Origin: Flavobacteriales bacterium UBA3364
GTDB taxonomy: Bacteria > Bacteroidota > Bacteroidia > Flavobacteriales_F > PHOS-HE28
Reading direction: 5' to 3'
Assembly (NCBI GenBank): GCA_002360495.1
Contig: DEQO01000160.1
Span: forward strand, 1 to 49,542
Length of the DNA: 49,542 nucleotides
The position numbers and the translations under genes are program-made. Under the pieces are notes generated by a model that saw only the letters and a list, made by a program, of their open reading frames with translations, did no database searches and was not told where the DNA came from. This document shows, one piece after another, positions 8,901 to 16,462 of the stretch. Numbering within the stretch: the stretch's first letter is position 1; each line of letters starts with the position of its first letter.

Positions 8901-10622
8901 ATGATCATCCGGCGCTTTTGTTCGGCCCTGAAACGGGCAGTAGCGGTCCTTGCGTTGGCCTTCATTTGGGCGCCATCACTGCTTGCGAACCACTATTCCG
9001 GTGCTACCATATCCTACACCTGTATCGGGAGCAATTTCTATACGGTCAATCTTGACGTATACCTGGATTGTGCCGGTGTTCCAATAAGTCCTCAAACGAT
9101 CAATTTCAGCAATAGCTGCGGCGTTACGTTCTCACAGGCCAGTGTGCCGCAGACCATCAACGAGGAAGTATCCCAGCTTTGCACATCCCAGATCAACAAC
9201 AGCACCTGCCACGGGGGCGTGCTGCCCGGTTTCCGGCGGTACCGCTTCAGCACGAACGTCTATCTGTCTCCGTGCAACTACTGGACTATTGGCTGGAGTA
9301 TCTGCTGCCGGAACACGACCGAGAACCTCCTGAACACACCTGGGACCTATGCCGAGGCCACGTTGAACAACGCGGGAGGGTTTTGTGACAAATCGCCTCG
9401 CTTCGCGGACAACGGTGTTCCATCCCTCTGTGTGTTTGCCCCTGTATCCTACAATCCAGGGGCATCGGACCCGGACGGTCATACCATGGCTTTCTCTCTT
9501 GTTGCCGGTCGGTACGATCCCTCCAACGAGGTTACCTATAGACCCGGCTTTTCCGGACTGGAACCGATCCCTGGAATTTCCATCAATGGGACCACGGGAC
9601 AGCTGAATTTCTTCCCGACTGTGACGGGGAACTATGTGGTGGTGATCAAGGTGGCCACTTACAACTCAGCGAATGAACTGATCGGGATCGTGATGCGCGA
9701 TCTCATGTTCGTGGTCATGGTATGCGATGGATCACCACCCGCTCCCGCGACCGCCATTTCGAATGTCTCCGGAGCGACGGCCACCGGAGTGAGCAGCGTG
9801 GCGGTCTGCCAAGGTGCGGCCATGTGCGCATCGCTGGAGGTGTCGGACCCTGACCCAACAACGGTGCTGGCCATCACCAGCAATGCGACCAGCTTGTTGC
9901 CTGGTTCCACCTTCCAGGTGATCGGTACCAATCCAGCCACAGCGCGCGTTTGTTGGACGGCGAACATGAGTATCCTTCCCGTGAACGTGTTCATCGATAT
10001 CAGCGACGGGGCTTGTCCAGTGGAGAACACGGCCACTCGCTCACTGTACATTGGAGCATGTAATCTACTCCCTGTTGAGTTGGTATCGTTCATGGCCACC
10101 AAGGAGCAGGACTACGTACTGACGGAGTGGACGACCGCATCCGAACAGGGCACGGACCACTTTACCGTGGAACGCAGCACGGATGCTGTTCTGTTCCATG
10201 GGATCGGGAGTGTTCCCGCGACGGGGAATTCAACGCAAACCCAACACTACGCTTTCAAGGATGAGGAACCTCTCCTTGGTGTGAGCTACTATAGATTGCG
10301 GGGAACGGACACCGACGGAACCCAGAACTTCAGTCAAATGGTGGCGGTGGACCGGAGTATGGGCAAGCCGCTGCAGGCAATATTCCAGGAATCCACGGGC
10401 TGGAGTGTCTCAGGGATCCCGGATGGTGCAACGTGGTCGGTGACGGATGCAGTGGGCAGGACCATCGACACTGGCTACTTGAACGCGGGAGTTCTCCAGA
10501 TCGGAGCAACACAAGGTGCTGGGACCATGATGCTCCTGAGGGTATGGACGAAAGAGATGGCCGTGTGCCTCAAGCTTCCTGGCTTTGCCGTCCACGGTGA
10601 CGCGGTGATAAGCCCACTGTGA
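8901..10622 (+). CDS. Secreted surface protein, gliding-adhesin-like N-terminus
   Basis: 573 residues with a signal peptide (MIIRRFCSALKRAV, then VLALAFIWAPSLLA). Residues ~28-270 resemble the N-terminal part of Bacteroidota gliding/adhesion surface proteins: HYSGATISYTCIGSNFYTVN, LDVYLDCAG, SCGVTFSQ, STCHGG, CCRNTTE, CDKSPRF, then YNPGASDPDGHTMAFSL. The many paired cysteines suggest disulfides outside the cell. Residues ~390-490 carry the module common just before T9SS sorting domains (LLPVELVSFMATKEQDY, WTTASEQGTDHFTVERS, YYRLRGTDTDGT). The last ~85 residues are only sorting-domain-like (WSVTDAVGRTIDTGYL) and lack a clear YPNP or GxY motif, so the export route is uncertain. It is convergent with the M28 gene. 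Confidence 0.8.
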   Translation: MIIRRFCSALKRAVAVLALAFIWAPSLLANHYSGATISYTCIGSNFYTVNLDVYLDCAGVPISPQTINFSNSCGVTFSQASVPQTINEEVSQLCTSQINNSTCHGGVLPGFRRYRFSTNVYLSPCNYWTIGWSICCRNTTENLLNTPGTYAEATLNNAGGFCDKSPRFADNGVPSLCVFAPVSYNPGASDPDGHTMAFSLVAGRYDPSNEVTYRPGFSGLEPIPGISINGTTGQLNFFPTVTGNYVVVIKVATYNSANELIGIVMRDLMFVVMVCDGSPPAPATAISNVSGATATGVSSVAVCQGAAMCASLEVSDPDPTTVLAITSNATSLLPGSTFQVIGTNPATARVCWTANMSILPVNVFIDISDGACPVENTATRSLYIGACNLLPVELVSFMATKEQDYVLTEWTTASEQGTDHFTVERSTDAVLFHGIGSVPATGNSTQTQHYAFKDEEPLLGVSYYRLRGTDTDGTQNFSQMVAVDRSMGKPLQAIFQESTGWSVSGIPDGATWSVTDAVGRTIDTGYLNAGVLQIGATQGAGTMMLLRVWTKEMAVCLKLPGFAVHGDAVISPL

Positions 10623-10637
10623 TCCGACTACGGATCA
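10620..10637. terminator. Short hairpin formed by two convergent stop codons
   Basis: TGATCCG (10620-10626) and CGGATCA (10631-10637) pair perfectly around ACTA. The first arm contains the plus-strand stop TGA (10620-10622) and the second the minus-strand stop (TCA at 10635-10637). It could act as a weak bidirectional terminator; no T tract follows. Confidence 0.35.
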
Positions 10638-11684
10638 GCGTTCCTTCCAAAGCACCTCCAAGACGGTCTGCCCTACGGCCTTCAGCGAATTCCTGTCGAT
10701 AACGGACAGGTTATCGTCATGCGTATGCCAGTATGGTCCGAACGCCTTCGTGGACGGGTCGAACTCGATGATATCGATCGTCGGGATCCGCAGGTTGACG
10801 TTCACCGGTACGTGATCATCGATGCCCACGAAGAATTCCGTCTTCGCGATGAAGCGGTCACCATAACCGATGCTCTCGGCCGTCTTCCACACTTTGCGGA
10901 CGATCGCGGGAGCGTATTGCATGCTCAGCGCTTCCTGGTGGTAACGGGCATCCTTGGCCCCCACCATGTCCAGCAAGATCCCGAAACGGGCCGTGTAATT
11001 CGGGGTGTGCGGATTCTTGACCCAGTATTGCGATCCAAGGCACCAGGTATCGATGCTGCTCTCGTCCAAGGTCATTGCGCCACTGGGCTGGCCATGGTCC
11101 TCCACATCGGTGAAAAGGATGTCCACTCCCGGTCCGTGTTCCTTCTTGGCCAGGTGGCGGGCTATCTCGAGAAGGACCCCTACTCCACTTCCACCATCGT
11201 TGGCCCCATCGATCGGCTGGTTGCTGCGTTCATCGTCCTTGTCCGCGAACGGTCTGGTGTCCCAATGTGCCAGCAGCAGTATCCGTTCCTTGCGATCGGG
11301 AGCGAATCGCCCGATGATGTTCCGCAACGGCAGGCGCTCCTTGTTGTAGGAGACCACTGTACCCGTCTGCTCGATCACCTCCGCACCGCTGGTCCTCAAC
11401 CGCTGGACAAGCCAGTCACCACATGCCTTGTGGGACGTCGTACCGGGCACCCGCGGGCCGAACTCCACCTGCCGTGCGACGAAGGCATAGGCCGAGTCGG
11501 GGTCGAAGAGCGGTGTTGGCGGAAGCGCGGGTTGTTCCGGCTTTTGCTCTGGAATGGTCGTGGCCCGCTGTGCGTCGGGCTCGCAAGCGTGGAGAAGGGG
11601 CGGAAGAATGAGCAGGAAACACCACTTCCATAGGGCCTCGTACCTGCTCCGCCCTGAGTGACCGACCGCTACGCGCGTTCCCAT
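10635..11684 (-). CDS. M28-family lipoprotein (glutaminyl cyclase/aminopeptidase-like)
   Basis: 349 residues. An unusually long n-region precedes LLILPPLLHAC, giving a lipobox cysteine at residue 34, so the protein is probably anchored in an envelope membrane. The catalytic domain shows M28 zinc ligands and active-site residues in order: LLAHWDTRP (His ~139), DGANDGGSG (Asp ~162), TDVEDHGQ (Glu ~194/Asp ~195), IDDHVPVN and HTHDDN near the end. The motif set and ~290-residue core fit the bacterial glutaminyl-peptide cyclotransferase-like branch of M28, but a true aminopeptidase cannot be excluded. The start overlaps the 3' end of cysS by 16 bases (11669-11684), which suggests translational coupling. 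Confidence 0.85.
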   Translation of the reverse strand: MGTRVAVGHSGRSRYEALWKWCFLLILPPLLHACEPDAQRATTIPEQKPEQPALPPTPLFDPDSAYAFVARQVEFGPRVPGTTSHKACGDWLVQRLRTSGAEVIEQTGTVVSYNKERLPLRNIIGRFAPDRKERILLLAHWDTRPFADKDDERSNQPIDGANDGGSGVGVLLEIARHLAKKEHGPGVDILFTDVEDHGQPSGAMTLDESSIDTWCLGSQYWVKNPHTPNYTARFGILLDMVGAKDARYHQEALSMQYAPAIVRKVWKTAESIGYGDRFIAKTEFFVGIDDHVPVNVNLRIPTIDIIEFDPSTKAFGPYWHTHDDNLSVIDRNSLKAVGQTVLEVLWKER

Positions 11685-13153
11685 GTTGTGCCTTCTTTCG
11701 TGTCCTTCAAAATGATCCCAAGCGCGACAAGGCGATCACGGATCCCATCGCTCGCAGCGAAATCCTTACGCGCCTTGGCTTCTGCCCGCATGCGGATGAA
11801 CTCTTGAACGAGGCCGCTCATGGCTGCATCATCGGCGGTGGTGGTCTGCTGCTCGGCTTTCAATCCCAGCACGGTGAAGACCATGCTCTGGAAGATCTCC
11901 CTCAACTGCTCCAGGCCCGGACCGGACAGCGACATCTTCCCGTCATTCACGGAGTTGATGATCCGCACTCCTTCGAACAACTCAGCGATCATCACCGGCG
12001 TGTTCAGGTCATCGTTCATGGCTGCGTAGCACCGCTTCGCCAAGGCATCGATGTCTGCACCGTTCCCGGCTCCCGGCTTCAACTTCCCGAGGGTGGCCAG
12101 GGCCGCCATCAGACGTTCCAGCCCTTTCTCCGCCGCCTGCATCGCCGCATTGCTGAAATCCAATGTGCTCGCGTAATGGCACTGCAGCATGAAGAAGCGC
12201 ACCGTCATCGCGCTGTAGCCTTTATCCAGCAACTTGTGGTTGCCGGTAAGGAGTTCTTCGGGCGTGAATCCGTTGCCTTCGCTCTTGGCCATCTTCCGCC
12301 CGTTCACCGTGAGCATGTTGCCATGCATCCAATAGCGGACCGGGGCAACGCCGTCGGCCGCGACGCTCTGGGCGATCTCGCATTCGTGGTGTGGGAACTT
12401 CAGGTCCATTCCACCGCCGTGGATATCGAACGTTCCGCCGAGGTATTTCGTGCTCATCGCGCTGCACTCGAGATGCCAGCCGGGGAAGCCCTCGCCCCAA
12501 GGACTCGGCCACTTCATCAGGTGTTGCGGTTCCGCTTTCTTCCAGATGGCGAAATCGAGCGGACTGCGTTTCTCGTCCTGCCCCTCCGTATCCCGTGTGT
12601 TCGTTATCAGCTCATCGATCTTACGGCCGCTCAATTCGCCGTAGGCATACTTCTCCGCGTACTTGGGCACATCGAAGTAGACGCTGCCGTTGGCCTCATA
12701 TCCGTAGCCGCTCTTCACGATGCGCTCGACCATTCCGATCTGTTCGATCAAATGCCCGGTGGCCGTTGGTTCGATGCTCGGCGGAAGGATGTTGAACAGG
12801 CGCATTACATCGTGGAATCCGTTGGTGTACTTCTGCACGATCTCCATCGGTTCCAGCTGTTCCAGCCGGGCGCGCTTCGCGATCTTGTCCTCGCCCTCGT
12901 CGATGTCGCCCACGAGGTGGCCCACATCCGTGATGTTGCGCACATAACGGACCTTGTAGCCCAGATGGGTCAGCCAGCGGTAAAGCACATCGAAGGTCAG
13001 GAAGCTGCGCACATTGCCGAGATGCACATCGCTGTATACGGTGGGGCCGCACACGTACAACCCGACATGCGGCGGACGGAGGGGAACGAACTCCTCCTTC
13101 TTCCGGGTGAGCGTATTGGTGAGATGGAACGGGCCTTTGCGCGGGTCGGACAT
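11669..13153 (-). CDS. cysS: Cysteinyl-tRNA synthetase
   Basis: 494 residues from the ATG at 13153; a TTG four codons upstream is a poorer choice. It charges tRNA-Cys. The class I signatures are visible: YVCGPTVYSDVHLGN holds the zinc-binding Cys (~35) and the HIGH-type motif HLGN (~44-47). WHLECSAMS and HGGGMDLKFPHHECEIAQ supply the remaining zinc ligands, and KMAKSEGN is the KMSKS loop. The C-terminal helical domain ends in VALGIILKDTKEGTTWERA, a typical CysS tail. It lies in a minus-strand run after the MORN-repeat gene (75-base gap) and before the overlapping M28 lipoprotein. Confidence 0.98.
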   Translation of the reverse strand: MSDPRKGPFHLTNTLTRKKEEFVPLRPPHVGLYVCGPTVYSDVHLGNVRSFLTFDVLYRWLTHLGYKVRYVRNITDVGHLVGDIDEGEDKIAKRARLEQLEPMEIVQKYTNGFHDVMRLFNILPPSIEPTATGHLIEQIGMVERIVKSGYGYEANGSVYFDVPKYAEKYAYGELSGRKIDELITNTRDTEGQDEKRSPLDFAIWKKAEPQHLMKWPSPWGEGFPGWHLECSAMSTKYLGGTFDIHGGGMDLKFPHHECEIAQSVAADGVAPVRYWMHGNMLTVNGRKMAKSEGNGFTPEELLTGNHKLLDKGYSAMTVRFFMLQCHYASTLDFSNAAMQAAEKGLERLMAALATLGKLKPGAGNGADIDALAKRCYAAMNDDLNTPVMIAELFEGVRIINSVNDGKMSLSGPGLEQLREIFQSMVFTVLGLKAEQQTTTADDAAMSGLVQEFIRMRAEAKARKDFAASDGIRDRLVALGIILKDTKEGTTWERA

Positions 13154-13228
13154 GACGGTTCTCAAGGACCGCGAAGGTACAGGCGCGATGGGAAGTGCGC
13201 GAGGGACGCTGGACGGCCCCGATCCTCC

Positions 13229-14131
13229 TTACTGGCGATCCTCGTCGGTTATCACGGCATCGCCGATATACCGTCCCTTCTTGAACGTCTGGATCCGGGT
13301 GAGGATGCCATTGCTGTCGTAGGTGTATCGCTTACCGTCCCATAGACGTCCAGCCTTGAAGTCGCCCTGCTGGGAGATCCTCAATTGTCGATCATAGAGC
13401 GTATTGTAACCGTTCTCCCGGAAAGCGATGGCATTGGTGGTCTCCTCCTGAGTGACGACCGGAGCCGGCGCTGCCTTGGCATCCACTTTCACATCCTCTG
13501 CCTTCGGTGCCGGCTTCAAGTACTTGCTGCTGGAGGCATCGATCACCCCACCCTCGAATTCGGCGACCTGCTGCAATTGCCCGTCCGGGGTGAAGCGCTT
13601 CAGCGCCCCGTCCTCCCGGCCCTCGTCCACGTGCACCTGCACGGCGAGCTGGCCGTTCTCGTGATAGTACTTCTGTTCCCCATCGCGCACACCATTCGCA
13701 TTGAAAACGAAGTCCTGGGCCAGTTTCCCGTTGGGGTGATAGCGTTGGAATGTGCCGGTATTACGGTCCAGGTCCCAACTACCCTGTTCTTCGACCTTTC
13801 CGCTTGGATAGTAGGTCCTGTATTCTCCTCGCGGACGGCCCATTTGATAGGTGATCTCGCTCATCACTGCTCCATTGGGCCAGTAGCGCCGCCATATTCC
13901 GATGCGCTTGCTGTTGCTGTATCGCCCTTCTTCGATCAACTGGCCGTCCTGGTATCCAGGTTTATCGGCTTTCGGGGCGGTAACCTTCCAATAGCCTTGC
14001 TTGCGACCGGTCTCGTCCAGGCGGTTCAGCGTGTCCTGCGGTGTGGGTCCGGCCTGGGCGTACAAGGAGGTGAGCACCAAGCAAAGGCCCGAGAAGAGCG
14101 GGGGTAGTTTGGAAAATATACCGCGGACCAT
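13229..14131 (-). CDS. Exported MORN/YwqK-like repeat protein
   Basis: 300 residues from the ATG at 14131, which puts a signal peptide (SKLPPLFSGLCLVLTSLYAQ) at the N-terminus. An in-frame ATG at 14167 and an open frame beyond would run into the upstream gene and are less likely. The body is made of MORN-type repeats with the pattern YxxNGxxxxxxxY: EGRYSNSKRIGIWRRYWPNG, YQMGRPRGEYRTYYPSG, GTFQRYHPNGKLAQDFVF, DGEQKYYHENGQLAVQVHV, DGALKRFTPDGQLQQVAEF. A short Lys/Ala-rich linker and a C-terminal domain with RENGYNTLYDRQLRI and YTYDSNGILTRIQTF follow. Such proteins are usually named toxin-antitoxin YwqK-family antitoxins, but no toxin gene is adjacent and the signal peptide argues for an envelope location. 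Confidence 0.82.
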   Translation of the reverse strand: MVRGIFSKLPPLFSGLCLVLTSLYAQAGPTPQDTLNRLDETGRKQGYWKVTAPKADKPGYQDGQLIEEGRYSNSKRIGIWRRYWPNGAVMSEITYQMGRPRGEYRTYYPSGKVEEQGSWDLDRNTGTFQRYHPNGKLAQDFVFNANGVRDGEQKYYHENGQLAVQVHVDEGREDGALKRFTPDGQLQQVAEFEGGVIDASSSKYLKPAPKAEDVKVDAKAAPAPVVTQEETTNAIAFRENGYNTLYDRQLRISQQGDFKAGRLWDGKRYTYDSNGILTRIQTFKKGRYIGDAVITDEDRQ

Positions 14132-14190
14132 GGATGAAGTGCGGAATACTGATCTGTACGCGCGCATACGGAGGTGGGGAACAAAAGGTT

Positions 14191-15147
14191 TCAAGCCTTC
14201 TGATGGCCAAGAAGGGGCTTCAGGTTCAGCATCATTTCGTCCACCATTGCCTTCAGGTCGTAGTGCGGCTTCCAGCCCCAGTCGGAACGGGCGGCGCTGT
14301 CGTCTATGCTCCGCGGCCAACTATCCGCAATGGCCTGTCGGTGGTCAGGGGCGTAGGTCATTTGCAGGTCAGGCACATGGCGTGCGACCTCTTTGGCGAT
14401 CCCCTTGGGGTCGAAGCTGAATCCTGCCAGGTTATACCCACCCCGTTCCCTTATCCGATCGGCCGGTGCCTCCATCAGCTCAATGGTCGCGCGGATCGCA
14501 TCGGGCATGTACATCATGGGCAGCACCGTATCCGGACCCAGGAAACTGGTGTACCGGCCCTGCTTGATCGCTTCATGGAAGATATGCACGGCGTAATCGG
14601 TGGTACCGCCGCCGGGCGCGCTCTTCCAGCCGATGAGGCCGGGATAGCGAATACTCCGCACATCCACTCCATAGCGCTTGTGATAGTACTCACACCAGCG
14701 CTCCCCGGCCTGCTTGCTGATGCCGTAGACCGTGCTGGGTTCGGCGATCGTATGCTGGGGCGTGGCATCCTTGGGAGTGGAAGGGCCGAAGACCGCGATA
14801 CTGCTGGGCCAATACACTTTCTTGATCCTGCCTTCGCGTGCCAGTTCCAGAACGATGAAAAGGCTCTCCATGTTCAGCTTCCATGCGAAGGCGGGATCCT
14901 TCTCCGCCGTGGCGCTGAGCAAAGCCGCCAGCAAATAGACCTCATCGATCCCATGCTTATCGATGATCCGTTCGATGCCCCGCCGGTCCATGGCGTCCAC
15001 CATGGCGAAGGGACCTGCCTGCGCCACTTGCGGCTGCTTGATATCACTGGCAACGACATTCTCGTTGCCGAAGCGGGCGCGCAGCCCCTCAACGAGCTCC
15101 GTGCCGATCTGGCCGCTGGAGCCGATGACGAGGGTCTTTCTGGACAT
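14191..15147 (-). CDS. L-threonine 3-dehydrogenase, short-chain (SDR/epimerase) type
   Basis: 318 residues. It would oxidise L-threonine to 2-amino-3-ketobutyrate with NAD+. The N-terminal Rossmann motif is GSSGQIG (9-15), and the catalytic pair Tyr141/Lys145 lies in STVYGISKQAGE. Two stretches are distinctive for SDR-type threonine dehydrogenases rather than sugar epimerases: VYWPSSIAVFGPSTPK and RYPGLIGWKSAPGGGTTDYA. The C-terminal part ends with WPRSIDDSAARSDWGWKP, also typical. No glycine C-acetyltransferase gene is adjacent. It is the first gene of a minus-strand run that continues with the MORN protein, CysS and the M28 lipoprotein, and a TAGATTTG promoter element lies just upstream. 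Confidence 0.88.
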   Translation of the reverse strand: MSRKTLVIGSSGQIGTELVEGLRARFGNENVVASDIKQPQVAQAGPFAMVDAMDRRGIERIIDKHGIDEVYLLAALLSATAEKDPAFAWKLNMESLFIVLELAREGRIKKVYWPSSIAVFGPSTPKDATPQHTIAEPSTVYGISKQAGERWCEYYHKRYGVDVRSIRYPGLIGWKSAPGGGTTDYAVHIFHEAIKQGRYTSFLGPDTVLPMMYMPDAIRATIELMEAPADRIRERGGYNLAGFSFDPKGIAKEVARHVPDLQMTYAPDHRQAIADSWPRSIDDSAARSDWGWKPHYDLKAMVDEMMLNLKPLLGHQKA

Positions 15148-15165
15148 GGAATGGCATTACGCGGC

Positions 15166-15173
15166 CAAATCTA
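15166..15173 (-). promoter_or_regulatory. Bacteroidota -7 promoter element TAGATTTG
   Basis: On the minus strand this reads TAGATTTG, an exact match to the Bacteroidota consensus TAnnTTTG, 18 bases before the threonine dehydrogenase ATG. No TTG is present at the expected 19-21 base spacing, so only half of the promoter is convincing. Confidence 0.45.
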
Positions 15174-15224
15174 TGATTGCCATCTTCCGGTCCGTCAGTG
15201 TGCAGCCCCTGTATCTTAGCAGCC

Positions 15225-16433
15225 ATGGACCTCCACCGCCTACGCAACCTGCACCGCCCGGACATCCTCCGGGAGCGGCTGGAACGTGAGGGTGTGCCAC
15301 GCACCACCCTTTCCTTCTACCGCTACGTCCGGCTCAGCGAGGTGGAGGACCTGCGCCATGTGCTCTACGCGGAATGGGACTCCCTGGGGGTGCTGGGGCG
15401 GATCTACATCTCGCAAGAGGGGATCAACGCGCAGGTCAGCGTGCCTACGACCAACCTCGCGGCCTTCCGTGCGGCGTTGGATGCCCGTGAGGCCTTTGCC
15501 AACGTGCCCTGGAAGATCGCCGTGGAGGATGATGGCAAGAGCTTTCTGAAGCTCATCCTGAAGGTGAAGAACAAGATCGTGGCCGATGGCCTGGCCGACG
15601 ACGCCTTCGATGTGACCAACGTGGGCGAGCACCTCGACGCGAGGACCTTCAACCGGAAGATGGAGGAAGGCGCACTGGTGATCGACATGCGCAACAACTA
15701 CGAGTGCCTCATCGGGCATTTCGAGGGCGCCTACCTGCCGAAAGCCGATACGTTCCGTGGCGCGATCGAAGAGGTGAAGGAGGTGATGAAGGAGAAGAAG
15801 AATGCCGAAGTGCTGCTGTACTGCACCGGCGGCATCCGCTGCGAGAAGGCCAGCGCCTACCTCAAGCACGAAGGCTTCACGAACGTGGCCCAGCTACACG
15901 GCGGTATCATCGACTACGCCCGCCAGCTGAAGGCCGAAGGGCTGAGGAGCAAGTACCTCGGCCAGAACTTCGTGTTCGACGAGCGCCTCGCCGAGCGCAT
16001 CACGGACGATGTGGTGAGCACCTGCATGCAGTGCGGCACCTCCTGCGACCGCATCACCAACTGCCACGAGGCCACCTGCAACATGCTGCTGGTGCAGTGC
16101 GAGGCCTGCGCGGCGAAATACGCCGACTGCTGCTCGCCCAGCTGCCGCGAGATCCACCTGCTGCCCGTGGAGGTGCAACGTGCCTGGCGCAAAGGCCGCA
16201 GCACGCGCAGCACCAAGACCAAGGCCGTGAGCGACCCCGAGGGCCTGCGGAGGCGCATCCGCGAGGAGGAGGAACTGCTCGCACTGAACGGCTCGCTGCA
16301 TCCTTCGATCCCCGGAGGAATAGGCGAAAGCGCATCGGATCTTGTACGGGCGGGAGATCTCCCGCCCTCAGGACTGATGGATATCAGCAACCAGAACCCG
16401 AACGGGCGCGATATTTCGCACCCTCACCAATAG
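15225..16433 (+). CDS. trhO: tRNA uridine(34) hydroxylase TrhO (rhodanese family)
   Basis: 402 residues from the ATG at 15225 (MDLHRLRNLHRP). TrhO hydroxylates U34 of tRNAs to 5-hydroxyuridine. An N-terminal ferredoxin-like part carries GRIYISQEGINAQVSVP (~58-74). The rhodanese domain has VIDMRNNYECLIGHFEGA and the active-site loop LLYCTGGIRCEKAS with the presumed catalytic Cys at 200. A C-terminal cysteine cluster follows (CMQCGTSC, CHEATC, CEACAAKYADCCSPSC), as in family members. The last ~40 residues (SIPGGIGESASDLVRAGDLP onward) are outside the family's usual end and are encoded by a stretch containing a perfect 20-bp palindrome, so they look like an acquired extension. hmgA starts 30 bases downstream. 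Confidence 0.93.
   Translation: MDLHRLRNLHRPDILRERLEREGVPRTTLSFYRYVRLSEVEDLRHVLYAEWDSLGVLGRIYISQEGINAQVSVPTTNLAAFRAALDAREAFANVPWKIAVEDDGKSFLKLILKVKNKIVADGLADDAFDVTNVGEHLDARTFNRKMEEGALVIDMRNNYECLIGHFEGAYLPKADTFRGAIEEVKEVMKEKKNAEVLLYCTGGIRCEKASAYLKHEGFTNVAQLHGGIIDYARQLKAEGLRSKYLGQNFVFDERLAERITDDVVSTCMQCGTSCDRITNCHEATCNMLLVQCEACAAKYADCCSPSCREIHLLPVEVQRAWRKGRSTRSTKTKAVSDPEGLRRRIREEEELLALNGSLHPSIPGGIGESASDLVRAGDLPPSGLMDISNQNPNGRDISHPHQ
16348..16367. repeat. Perfect 20-bp palindrome inside the trhO 3' end
   Basis: GGGCGGGAGATCTCCCGCCC is its own reverse complement. It lies within the non-conserved C-terminal extension of trhO and translates as RAGDLPP, a peptide often seen when REP-like palindromes are read through. 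It may be an inserted REP-type element or a structure in the trhO-hmgA mRNA. Confidence 0.7.
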
Positions 16434-16436
16434 CAG

Positions 16437-16455
16437 AACAGGCGGGACGCCTGTT
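16437..16455 (+). repeat. 8-bp hairpin between trhO and hmgA
   Basis: AACAGGCG (16437-16444) and CGCCTGTT (16448-16455) pair exactly around a GGA loop, four bases after the trhO stop and eight bases before the hmgA start. It is too close to the hmgA start to be an ordinary terminator; an mRNA processing or translation-control hairpin, or a REP remnant, are alternatives. Confidence 0.5.
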
Positions 16456-16462
16456 GGACCCC

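Noticed and set aside
11804..13345. A 513-codon open frame on the plus strand opposite cysS
   Set aside because: It mirrors cysS codons and has no domain, start context or signal. The cysS product on the minus strand is unmistakable.
15704..16462. Open frame upstream of hmgA that could extend the protein by ~250 residues
   Set aside because: It is the shifted reading of trhO, Arg/Ala/Gly-rich and without a domain. hmgA starts naturally at 16463.
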